Positions 14,858 through 23,014 of a stretch of DNA of 64,000 nt are shown here, piece after piece. The notes below the pieces were generated by a model that saw only the letters and a list, made by a program, of their open reading frames with translations, made no database searches and was not told the DNA's origin. Numbering within the stretch: position 1 is the stretch's first letter; each line of letters starts with the position of its first letter. Made by a program: the position numbers and the translations under genes. The stretch lies in contig NZ_JAUYSS010000009.1 in NCBI RefSeq assembly GCF_030695525.1, forward strand, positions 1-64,000, written 5' to 3'. The DNA is from Daejeonella sp. GTDB taxonomy: Bacteria; Bacteroidota; Bacteroidia; Sphingobacteriales; Sphingobacteriaceae.

Positions 14858-16990
14858 TTATTGATTATTATTTTTGGAATCCCGCTCATTTTTTCGCTGT
14901 TCCCTTCTTTCTTTACGGCTTGGTGTATTTATTACAGTCGTGTCTTTGGGTATTATCCTTAATTTATTTAGTTCTTTAACATGGATTGTATCCGGCTGTT
15001 TTCTGCCAAAGATCTCATGCAGGAAGGTTTCTTTATCCTCCGATTCATCATCAATCAGCAGACTATCTACAATAAGTGAGTCAGCCATAGGTAGTCCCGA
15101 TCTCAGGCTTTCCTTCAACCTGACATTCCAGAAACCATAGCCGGTGCTATCCGGTTCTGTCAAGCCTCGTCTGGCCATTATTCCTCCAATGAAGTTGAAA
15201 TAAGAAGAAAGTCCCGACCTCAAGCTGCCATCGCCTTCAAACCTGTAAAGACCTGATTTAGGCCTTGGAACAATGCTTGCTAAGAATATTCCTTCACCGA
15301 TGTTGAGTTCTGAAGGATACTTGTCAAAATAATAACGTGATGCTTCGCCAATCCCATAAACATTTCTTCCCCATTCGATCAGGTTAAGATAGGTTTCAAA
15401 CATTCGCTGCTTACTCGATAGCTTGCCGCTTTCCATGATCCAGACAATCAGGATTTCCTCAATCTTTCTGGCCAGAGTTTTTTGCCTGTTCAGGTAAACA
15501 TTCTTTGCAAGCTGCATCGAAATTGTACTTCCTCCTCTTTTGAAGGCCTTGGCTTTAAAATTAGTAATAATGGAACTTCGGATAGATTCCTCGACAAAAC
15601 CATTGTGACTATAGAACGAAGGATCTTCTGCAGTCAATAAAGCATTCTTTAAATTTGGACTAATCTGATCGATCGGGACAAAATTGGGGTTTTCGGGACC
15701 GATAATAATATCCCGCATGGGCTTACCATATTCATAGGGGGTATAGACAAAGGTACTGTTAATCTTTTGAAGATTGGTTTTACCCCATTTGAGAACTTTG
15801 AATCCATCATTCCTTAATCTAGAATTAAAAATCACACTGTCCGGATTTTGAGAATCAAGATGAAAATTGAGGTCGTATTGCAGTTTTCCCTTCACTTGTA
15901 TTCCCTCCAGCGATTCGAAGAGACCCTGAGGGAATGAATTCATTAACTCCTGTGCATCAATCTCTTCTGTATGGAGTTTCAGCTCGTAAATTTTTGATGG
16001 GCTAAGCGTATATTTTATGAAGGGGTGTATCTTAATTTTCTTGAGATGAAAGGTCGATGTGCTGTCAATTGCAACGAAGTTCTTTCCAAACACCATATCT
16101 GCATCCAGAGATGCATCCTGAACAATTATATCATTCCCCGCAATCCTCGAATGATTTACCAGAAGATTTTTAACTCTCCAGGAGCCGTTTACTTCTAGTT
16201 GACTCCCACTTCGGGTAAGCCCTCTCATCTCAGTCATTGCAGTATCAAAGCTCAGTTTAAGCCCGAATTTTTTCTCAAGATAGGGTAATTCAACTTTTTT
16301 ATTATCAGCGAAAAGCTTCACATTCAGTTGTTTATCGCCCGGATCCACAGTTCCTTCCACATGCCAGACTGACTCATTTTGATTTACAAGAATGGTCGAG
16401 TTGACATCCCCGCCATCAATAGTTGCACTACGGGTGAATAAACTAACCGAACCTGAATCATCCCTGAATTTAATCTCAAAATCCCTGATATCCATATCAT
16501 CAGGAATTTTATATAGCAGTTGGTTGATGAGGCTGTTCGCCAGACTGGCGATATCCAGTTCGGCTTTTTCTTTGGGTTCATCCGATTTTTTTTTCCGAAA
16601 AATAAAATCATAATTACTAACGGTATCTCTTTTTATCAGATTGATCATACCCCGGTCGAGTTTAATTTCCGAAAGTTTGATATCCCCAAAAATTAAAGGG
16701 AATAATTTTACGCCTATCCGCAAATTGAGGATTCGGGCCAGGCTATCCCTGCCACGGGGAACCAGGGTAATATTCTTAAAACTAACACTGCTTAATCCGA
16801 CAAAGCCCGCACTCTCTATTTTGAGTTCCAGATCATACTCTTTATCAGCCTTGCTGATTGCCTTTTTGATCGCAGTGCTAAGTAATGCCTCACGTTTTGT
16901 ATAGGCAATCGCACCTCCAATCAATAGTAGTACCAGAAGGCTGATTGAAGCAATACTGATTATTTTATAGTATTTTTCGGGTATCTGCAT
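14858..16990 (-). CDS. AsmA-like / GT51 transglycosylase fusion
   Basis: A 710-residue protein with one N-terminal membrane helix (about 12-31), a long AsmA-like beta-rich region (about 40-420), and a GT51 peptidoglycan glycosyltransferase domain (about 440-610). The GT51 motifs are intact: LLTAEDPSFYSHNGF with the catalytic Glu, RGGSTISMQLAKN, KIEEILIVWIME and YLNLIEWGRNVYGIGEAS. No penicillin-binding transpeptidase follows; instead there is a charged tail. It probably polymerises lipid II like monofunctional MtgA. The AsmA-like portion may contact lipid or envelope partners. This architecture occurs in other Bacteroidota. Confidence 0.88.
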   Translation of the reverse strand: MQIPEKYYKIISIASISLLVLLLIGGAIAYTKREALLSTAIKKAISKADKEYDLELKIESAGFVGLSSVSFKNITLVPRGRDSLARILNLRIGVKLFPLIFGDIKLSEIKLDRGMINLIKRDTVSNYDFIFRKKKSDEPKEKAELDIASLANSLINQLLYKIPDDMDIRDFEIKFRDDSGSVSLFTRSATIDGGDVNSTILVNQNESVWHVEGTVDPGDKQLNVKLFADNKKVELPYLEKKFGLKLSFDTAMTEMRGLTRSGSQLEVNGSWRVKNLLVNHSRIAGNDIIVQDASLDADMVFGKNFVAIDSTSTFHLKKIKIHPFIKYTLSPSKIYELKLHTEEIDAQELMNSFPQGLFESLEGIQVKGKLQYDLNFHLDSQNPDSVIFNSRLRNDGFKVLKWGKTNLQKINSTFVYTPYEYGKPMRDIIIGPENPNFVPIDQISPNLKNALLTAEDPSFYSHNGFVEESIRSSIITNFKAKAFKRGGSTISMQLAKNVYLNRQKTLARKIEEILIVWIMESGKLSSKQRMFETYLNLIEWGRNVYGIGEASRYYFDKYPSELNIGEGIFLASIVPRPKSGLYRFEGDGSLRSGLSSYFNFIGGIMARRGLTEPDSTGYGFWNVRLKESLRSGLPMADSLIVDSLLIDDESEDKETFLHEIFGRKQPDTIHVKELNKLRIIPKDTTVINTPSRKERREQRKNERDSKNNNQ

Positions 16991-17105
16991 GGGCTGAATT
17001 CTCCACTAAATGGAAAGATAAGGTATTAAAGTTTGAAACACCGGTCTTACAGGTCAGTTAACTGTAAAAACCTCAAGTCTATAGCAATAAGCCTTCCGCT
17101 TTTAG

Positions 17106-17113
17106 TAGATTTG
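17106..17113 (+). promoter_or_regulatory. TAGATTTG -7 element of mrp
   Basis: Exact TAnnTTTG match, followed by C, 41 nt before the mrp ATG. No clear -33 TTTG was seen at the usual distance. Confidence 0.4.
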
Positions 17114-17154
17114 CGATAAACTTAGTAAAAATAATCTCTCCTTTATATTCAAAA

Positions 17155-18216
17155 ATGATCACACAGGAACAAGTATACAATGCGTTGCGTCATGTTGAGG
17201 ATCCGGATCTTAAAAAAGATCTGGTTAGTCTGAATATGATTGAAGATCTCAAGATCGATGGGAATAAGCTTAGCTTTTCGGTCGTTCTCACCACCCCGGC
17301 TTGTCCGATGAAAGCTATGCTCGAAAATGCCTGTAAGAATGCAATCCGTCATTTTGTGAGCAAAGATGTTGAATTGTCGATCAATATGACATCCAGGGTA
17401 ACCAGCAGGCCCGAAAGAAGCCTGGCAGGCATTAAAAATATTATTGTTGTTGCTTCGGGTAAAGGTGGGGTAGGAAAATCAACAGTAGCGGTAAATCTGG
17501 CTCTCGGTCTGTCAAAGAAAGGGGCCAGTGTCGGACTTATTGATGCAGATATTTATGGTCCTTCTATTCCGATTATGTTTGGTGTAGAAGGTGCACGTCC
17601 AAAGGCATCTCAGAATGCGGAAGGTCAGACCAGAATTGAACCCATTGAAAAATATGGAATAAAATTATTGTCGATCGGATTTTTTACTGATCCGAACCAA
17701 CCTGTGCCATGGCGTGGACCGATGGTTTCAACGGCTGTAAAACAGTTATTCAATGATGCCGACTGGGGAGAGCTGGATTATCTTATTGTTGACCTTCCCC
17801 CGGGTACCGGTGATATTCATATTACCGTTTCTCAGGGATTCCCGGTAACAGGTGCGGTGATTGTGACAACCCCACAGAATGTGGCACTTGCCGATGCACG
17901 CAAGGGTGTTGGAATGTTCCTGATGGATTCTATCAAGATTCCTTTGATCGGGGTGGTTGAAAATATGTCCTATTTTACCCCTGCCGAAATGCCTGAAAAC
18001 AAGTACTATATATTTGGAAAGAATGGTGGGAGGACACTGGCAGAACAGTTTAATGCCCCGTTTTTAGGAGAAATACCATTGGTGAAGAGTATCAGTGATG
18101 CGGGGGATGTTGGAAAACCGGTTATTCTGGAAGATGATAATATTCTGGGTCCGGTATTTATGCAGATTGCAGAAAGGGTAGCTCAGCAGGTAGCTATTCT
18201 GAATGCTGTTAAATAG
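17155..18216 (+). CDS. Mrp/NBP35 (ApbC) family Fe-S carrier ATPase
   Basis: This is a 353-residue protein with an N-terminal MIP18 (DUF59) domain at about 5-80 and a P-loop NTPase with the deviant Walker A ASGKGGVGKSTVAVNL at about 100-115, plus GLIDADIYGPSIP and LIVDLPPGTGD. Members carry and deliver Fe-S clusters. The usual CxxC near the ENMS motif is replaced: the sequence reads NMSYFTPAEMPENKYYIFG with no Cys, as I would expect for the Bacteroidota subgroup. nifU follows 41 bp downstream, supporting a joint Fe-S role. Confidence 0.95.
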   Translation: MITQEQVYNALRHVEDPDLKKDLVSLNMIEDLKIDGNKLSFSVVLTTPACPMKAMLENACKNAIRHFVSKDVELSINMTSRVTSRPERSLAGIKNIIVVASGKGGVGKSTVAVNLALGLSKKGASVGLIDADIYGPSIPIMFGVEGARPKASQNAEGQTRIEPIEKYGIKLLSIGFFTDPNQPVPWRGPMVSTAVKQLFNDADWGELDYLIVDLPPGTGDIHITVSQGFPVTGAVIVTTPQNVALADARKGVGMFLMDSIKIPLIGVVENMSYFTPAEMPENKYYIFGKNGGRTLAEQFNAPFLGEIPLVKSISDAGDVGKPVILEDDNILGPVFMQIAERVAQQVAILNAVK

Positions 18217-18257
18217 CATTTTTTAAATTTTTTGTATCTTTATATAAATACGATATC

Positions 18258-18536
18258 ATGGATTTATTGAAAAGAGTTGAAATTGCATTGGACACTATCC
18301 GACCCTATCTTGAAACAGATGGCGGGAACGTATCAATTGAGGAAATAACTCCTGAAAATATTGTGCGATTACGTCTTTTGGGATCTTGTGGCTCATGCCC
18401 GATGAGTATCATGACACTTAAAGCAGGTATTGAGCAGGCGATTAAACGGGCAGTTCCTGAAATTACTGCTGTTGAAGCAGTAAACCTGACAGACATGGAT
18501 GATCCTGCTGCTGTTTTACCCGAAAGACTACAATAA
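18258..18536 (+). CDS. NifU-family Fe-S scaffold (C-terminal domain type)
   Basis: The product has 92 residues and consists of the NifU C-terminal (Nfu) domain alone. IRPYLETDGGNVSIEEI and LGSCGSCPMSIMTLKAGIE show the CxxC that binds a [4Fe-4S] cluster at a dimer interface. It hands clusters to target proteins. It follows mrp by 41 bp and is probably co-transcribed with it. A short inverted repeat TTACAGA/TCTGTAA (18537-18556) directly after the stop may help termination. Confidence 0.95.
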   Translation: MDLLKRVEIALDTIRPYLETDGGNVSIEEITPENIVRLRLLGSCGSCPMSIMTLKAGIEQAIKRAVPEITAVEAVNLTDMDDPAAVLPERLQ

Positions 18537-18604
18537 TTACAGATTCTTTTCTGTAAAAATTGTATGATTTAACATAATTTAACACCACTGAGGTACGATT
18601 TTAT

Positions 18605-18612
18605 TAACTTTG
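18605..18612 (+). promoter_or_regulatory. TAACTTTG -7 element
   Basis: Exact TAnnTTTG match ending 4 nt before the ATG at 18617, predicting a leaderless transcript. Confidence 0.45.
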
Positions 18613-18616
18613 ACTG

Positions 18617-19252
18617 ATGCGAAACTGGTTATTCCTCATATGCTTACTTTGCAGCCTCTCCGGGTTTTCCCAGGTTAGGGAGAGGAAAATCGTGCAGTTT
18701 TCTGGGATAATAATGAACCGTGACAGTAATACGGTAGTGCCTTATGTAACCATTACCAACCTGACCGGAAGGGATCAGTATTATTCGGCAAATTATAAAG
18801 GATATTTTTCATTTGTGGCCCATGAGGGTGATACACTTGCTTTTACAGCTGTAGGTTACAGAAGGGAGGCACTTATCATACCTACCGGGCTGGATGATAG
18901 CAAGTATACCGTATTGATGAAAATGCAGCAGGAATCAATTAATCTTCCAATGGTAAGAGTCTATCCCTGGGCAAGTACAGATGAGTTCAAAAGGGAATTT
19001 ATGACCATGAAGTTTGCGGATGATGACCTGGAAATAGCTAAAAAGAATCTTTCCCGGGAGAGTTTGGCTTCTATGATCGCTACGCTTCCACGGGATGGGG
19101 CAGAAATGCAAAGTTTCAATTTTCAGAATAATCATAACCAACTCGTCAATAAAAATATCAACCAGCGCTTAGCCAATCCTTTGCTGAACCCTTTTGCCTG
19201 GGGTGCTCTTATTCAGCAGATTATGCAGGGGGATAGGAGTAGGGAGCAGTAA
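18617..19252 (+). CDS. secreted carboxypeptidase-like regulatory domain protein
   Basis: The 211 residues comprise a signal peptide (residues 1-18, ending SLSGFSQ), then a CarboxypepD_reg-like beta sandwich (about 27-100: FSGIIMNRDSNTVVPYVTI, NYKGYFSFVAHEGDTLAFTAVGY), and an Asn/Gln-rich C-terminal half without a known domain. Such domains usually sit at the N-terminus of TonB receptors; here it is stand-alone and likely periplasmic. It is convergent with def. Function unknown. Confidence 0.8.
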   Translation: MRNWLFLICLLCSLSGFSQVRERKIVQFSGIIMNRDSNTVVPYVTITNLTGRDQYYSANYKGYFSFVAHEGDTLAFTAVGYRREALIIPTGLDDSKYTVLMKMQQESINLPMVRVYPWASTDEFKREFMTMKFADDDLEIAKKNLSRESLASMIATLPRDGAEMQSFNFQNNHNQLVNKNINQRLANPLLNPFAWGALIQQIMQGDRSREQ

Positions 19253-19372
19253 GTTAGTTGAGAATGGAGAATGGAGAGTTGAGAATGAAGGAAATTTAAT
19301 TTCAATTGTTACGCTTTGATTCCAGAATAATCCATTAATCCTAAAATCCTACCATCCATTAATCCTATCATC
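19253..19372. repeat. low-complexity direct-repeat spacer
   Basis: The gap between the convergent genes holds GAGAATGGA repeats (about 19260-19290) and repeated CCATTAATCCTA / ATCCTATCATCC words (19331-19380). No gene and no strong hairpin was seen. Confidence 0.5.
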
Positions 19373-19945
19373 CTATCTCCTACCTTTCTTTAACGCAGGA
19401 AACTTCATTTTATATTCCACCTTTACAATTCCTTTTGATATGGAACTGAGTTTGTTGTTAAGCATGGCTTTGCGAAGCGGGCTTAATTTATCGACAAAGA
19501 GTTTTCCTTCGATATGATCATATTCATGCTGGATGATACGGGCAGCTAATCCCTTGTATGTTTCCTCGTAATGATTCCAATTTTCATCATAATAGGAAAT
19601 GGTCAGGCTTTCATGTCGGTCGATATCTTCGCGGATATCCGGGATACTGAGACAACCTTCATTAAATGACCATTTATTACCACTTTCTTCAATGATTTTA
19701 GCATTGATAAAAGTTTTCTTAAAATCTTTTAAAGCCGGTTCATCTTCAGCAAATGAGGTGGCATCTACTACAAAAAGACGAATCGATAAACCAACCTGCG
19801 GGGCTGCAAGTCCTACCCCATGAGCGCCATACATGGTCTCGAACATATTCTCAATAAGATTGTTCAATTCAGGATAATCTTTTGTGATTTCTGTTCCTTT
19901 CTTACGTAAAACGGAATCTCCGTAGGCGATGATGGGCAATTTCAT
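19373..19945 (-). CDS. def: peptide deformylase
   Basis: 190 residues with all three class motifs: GVGLAAPQVG, EGCLSIPDI (metal-binding Cys) and IIQHEYDHIEGKLF (HExxH). It removes the formyl group from nascent proteins in the cytoplasm. A TATTTTTGC element (19957 down to 19949) lies 3 nt before the start codon, predicting a leaderless mRNA. It stands alone, downstream of the rhamnose operon on the same strand with 89 bp between. Confidence 0.97.
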   Translation of the reverse strand: MKLPIIAYGDSVLRKKGTEITKDYPELNNLIENMFETMYGAHGVGLAAPQVGLSIRLFVVDATSFAEDEPALKDFKKTFINAKIIEESGNKWSFNEGCLSIPDIREDIDRHESLTISYYDENWNHYEETYKGLAARIIQHEYDHIEGKLFVDKLSPLRKAMLNNKLSSISKGIVKVEYKMKFPALKKGRR

Positions 19946-20034
19946 TTTGCAAAAATAGCCTTCTTTCCCCTATATAGCAAATTACAGTGTTTCAGGCCGG
20001 TCTAATTAGCTGATAAAGGAGCTTCAGGGCTTGT

Positions 20035-20352
20035 CTACTCCATGTGGAACATCATCTGCAAAGGCCTGCTTACAGGCGAATTATCCTCATTGGTATCCAT
20101 GATATCGGCCATATAAGCCCACCATTTCTTAACGATTTCGGTTTTGCTCAGATCCTGTGAGTTATTATTACCGGATAGGGTTTGAACGGCAAACAGTATA
20201 TTGGTTTCTTCATCCAGGAAGATGGAGTAATTGTTGATTCCTGCATCGCTTAAAAGAGCGCTGAGTTCTGGCCAGATCTGGTCGTGACGGCGTTTATACT
20301 CCTCTTTATAACCCGGTTTCAGTTTCATTTTAAAGGAAACAATATTTTTCAT
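20035..20352 (-). CDS. rhaM: L-rhamnose mutarotase
   Basis: 105 residues, the usual RhaM length. KMKLKPGYKEEYKRRHDQIWPEL, with the catalytic His region, NYSIFLDEETNILFA and a C-terminal KWWAYMADIMDTN are typical. It interconverts alpha and beta L-rhamnose. It is the last gene of the rhamnose operon, 6 bp after rhaB. Confidence 0.95.
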   Translation of the reverse strand: MKNIVSFKMKLKPGYKEEYKRRHDQIWPELSALLSDAGINNYSIFLDEETNILFAVQTLSGNNNSQDLSKTEIVKKWWAYMADIMDTNEDNSPVSRPLQMMFHME

Positions 20353-20358
20353 GCTGAT

Positions 20359-21687
20359 TTATTTTGCTGAATAAAATTTTAATTCGATCAGGTCATTAGG
20401 GATATCCTTATTACCAAAACTATGATGAATTGCCAGTGCGGCACCCATTGCGGTCGACTGTGCCATTGAAGCAGCAAAGACTTCCATCCCGGGAAAAACA
20501 ATAGACAAAAGATTCATGTAGATAGAGTTTTTACTGAATCCCCCATCCACAAAAATTCGTTTGACGTCCGAACCTTTTATGACCAGCCCGCTGGATATTT
20601 TTTGCTGTTTAATGATGTGAATCATCAGCCGGTGATAAGCTTCTGTATCAGATGCATAGGATGCGAGATCATTTCCTGAGTAAACCTCTTCCTGATTTAA
20701 GAGAGTTAAAAAAGCAGAATCAAAATTCATCTGTTTATATCTTGATTTTGGCTTTGAAAAGTACTGGGAAATTCTGTTCAGTTCCTGTTCATGCTCATTC
20801 CCAGCAAAAAGACGGGAGGCCTTGACAGGTTTACCCTGATAGTGCAGGTAACAAAGACAATCTGATTCAAGTTCAAAAGTACTTAAAGGACTCGCATTAA
20901 AAGGGTTTAAGCTGATGCACCAGGTACCTGTTGAAATCAGCAGGAATGGTTCTTTAAAATTTACCAGATATGGAATTAATGCCGCCGAGCTGTCATGCAA
21001 TCCGATACCCACATCAAAACTATGACCTTCAAAACTTGTTTTAATTACCGAATCTGAAGGTAAAATGGGTGCGAGTTTATCAATCAAGCCCTCATTCTCA
21101 AGCCAGTAATGGTAATTGTTTTTGCTGAAATCCCAGAGATTGGTGTGGCAACCGATACTGGTTATGTCGGAATAGCATTTTCCGCTGATCAGGAAACTCA
21201 GATATTGAGGTAAATGCAAAGCGTATCTGATCTGTTTCAGCAAGTCATTGCGCTCGTATTTGATGCGATAGAGCTGCATGCCCGAATTCAGGCTTCCAAG
21301 TACCGGTGATGCGGTTTCTTTTGCGAATTCAGTCTTGCCTCCATAGGCCAAATAAAACTGCTCCAGCAGCTCTTCAGGATAAGGTTTCAGGTAATTGTAT
21401 AATGGACTGAGTGGTTTTCCGGATTCATCAATATAGACAAAACTGGCTCCATAGGCGGTGAAATTGAGCCCTTTCAGTTTGAATTGCGACTTAGACAGAA
21501 CTTTATGAAGCGATTCGAACACAAAATTGTTCAGTTTCTCCAGATCATCACAGGGAAATCCATCTTCATCTTTGCTTTCGGCAAACTGATCAGCATGTTC
21601 AAAAACGATCTTTAGCTGTTCATCAAAAAGGAGCAGTTTTTTGTTCGTTTTTCCGATATCAAATACGGCTATTACCGGTAACTGCAT
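20359..21687 (-). CDS. rhaB: FGGY-family L-rhamnulokinase
   Basis: 442 residues with the actin-like ATPase fold: phosphate-1 motif VFDIGKTNKKLLLFD, and C-terminal IFVDGGFSKNSIYMNLL with QSTAMGAALA. It phosphorylates L-rhamnulose to L-rhamnulose-1-phosphate. It is placed between rhaI (31 bp upstream) and rhaM. The specific substrate is inferred from the operon; by sequence alone it is a FGGY kinase of the kind found in Bacteroidota rhamnose loci. Confidence 0.92.
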   Translation of the reverse strand: MQLPVIAVFDIGKTNKKLLLFDEQLKIVFEHADQFAESKDEDGFPCDDLEKLNNFVFESLHKVLSKSQFKLKGLNFTAYGASFVYIDESGKPLSPLYNYLKPYPEELLEQFYLAYGGKTEFAKETASPVLGSLNSGMQLYRIKYERNDLLKQIRYALHLPQYLSFLISGKCYSDITSIGCHTNLWDFSKNNYHYWLENEGLIDKLAPILPSDSVIKTSFEGHSFDVGIGLHDSSAALIPYLVNFKEPFLLISTGTWCISLNPFNASPLSTFELESDCLCYLHYQGKPVKASRLFAGNEHEQELNRISQYFSKPKSRYKQMNFDSAFLTLLNQEEVYSGNDLASYASDTEAYHRLMIHIIKQQKISSGLVIKGSDVKRIFVDGGFSKNSIYMNLLSIVFPGMEVFAASMAQSTAMGAALAIHHSFGNKDIPNDLIELKFYSAK

Positions 21688-21718
21688 GTTTGAATGTTAT
21701 TTTCCTGATTAATATAGA

Positions 21719-22993
21719 TTATAATCCTGTAGCGGCAGTCTTCATGCCTCTTTCCCTGATCAGTTCTGCACGAACATTCAGTTCGCGGAATAAGCTAATT
21801 GGGTTTAATGCTCCTCCGGAGCGTAAGCGTGCCTCAGCGACCAATGGCCTAACATCCGTACGGAAACTATCCTGTAAAATTTCTTGTGCACGGGCTACAT
21901 CGTTTTTCAACTGTGCTTCCCTGAGTGCTTTCCGGTCTACTAATAATGCCTGAGTATAGGCGATCATAATTGCTTCAACTGACTGCAAAAGATCTTCGAG
22001 CGGATCTTTAACATTATGTGATGCATCGATCATCCAGCCCAGATCTGTAGCATGGTTCATTTTACGATCATCCATTCCTTCAATCAGTTCATTGAAGATC
22101 AGGAAAAGTTGGTAAGGCTTGATACTGCCAGCAGTGAGGTCATCATCCCCATATTTGGAATCATTAAAGTGAAAACCTCCCAGTTTTCCCTCCATTAAGA
22201 GTAGGGAAACGATCTGTTCAATGTTTGCATTTGGTAAATGATGACCCAAATCGACCAATGTATAAGCTTTTGGCCCTAATTTACTGGCATATAAAAGTGA
22301 TTGACCCCAGTCGCCAACGGTAGTTGAATAGAAATTTGGCTCATAGGCTTTGTATTCCACAAACATTTTCCAGTCGGATGGCAAAGCAGCATAAATTTCT
22401 TTCAGACTCTCCAGCGTATTTTGAAAAGCAGTTCTGAAATTTAACTGGCCCGGGAAGCAGGAACCATCAGCCAGCCAAACAGTTAAGGATTTTGAGCCCA
22501 GCTCGATGCCATGCTTGATGACCTCAATATTATGATCAATGGCCTGCTTTCTCACGGCGGTATCTACATGCTGCAATGAACCATATTTATAACTTTTCTC
22601 TTGTCCCTTCTGATCCTGGAAGGTATTGGAGTTCATCGCATCAAAACGCAAATCATGTGCTTTTGCCAGATCCCGGATCGCCTGATAGTCTTTAGGAATA
22701 TCCCATGGAATATGCAGTGAAATCGCATTTGCTGATCGGTTCAGCTTATGCATCAAACCTACATCTTCAATCTTTTCTTCCAGGTTTCTGGGTTCACCAC
22801 CTCCGGCAAATCTTCCGAAACGGGTACCCCCATTTCCTAATGCCCAGCTTGGAATGGCAATTTGGAAATCGATTAATTTTGATATAATAGACTCACTATA
22901 ATCAACTTGTGTTATTAAAAACTCAAATTTTGATTTGTGAATATCTACTGATTTTTGATTGTGCTGAGCAATTATGCGGTCGTCAAGCTTCAT
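21719..22993 (-). CDS. rhaI: L-rhamnose isomerase (RhaI type)
   Basis: This 424-residue TIM-barrel sugar isomerase has FVEYKAYEPNFY, LVDLGHHLPNANIEQIV and GGFHFNDSKYGDDDL, which give the metal-binding Glu/Asp/His set of the xylose-isomerase-like fold. It converts L-rhamnose to L-rhamnulose in the cytoplasm. It belongs to the type seen beside the RhaD fusion rather than to the E. coli RhaA type. The rhaD fusion gene ends 21 bp upstream. Confidence 0.93.
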   Translation of the reverse strand: MKLDDRIIAQHNQKSVDIHKSKFEFLITQVDYSESIISKLIDFQIAIPSWALGNGGTRFGRFAGGGEPRNLEEKIEDVGLMHKLNRSANAISLHIPWDIPKDYQAIRDLAKAHDLRFDAMNSNTFQDQKGQEKSYKYGSLQHVDTAVRKQAIDHNIEVIKHGIELGSKSLTVWLADGSCFPGQLNFRTAFQNTLESLKEIYAALPSDWKMFVEYKAYEPNFYSTTVGDWGQSLLYASKLGPKAYTLVDLGHHLPNANIEQIVSLLLMEGKLGGFHFNDSKYGDDDLTAGSIKPYQLFLIFNELIEGMDDRKMNHATDLGWMIDASHNVKDPLEDLLQSVEAIMIAYTQALLVDRKALREAQLKNDVARAQEILQDSFRTDVRPLVAEARLRSGGALNPISLFRELNVRAELIRERGMKTAATGL

Positions 22994-23014
22994 GTTTTCT
23001 ATTTATTAATGCTC

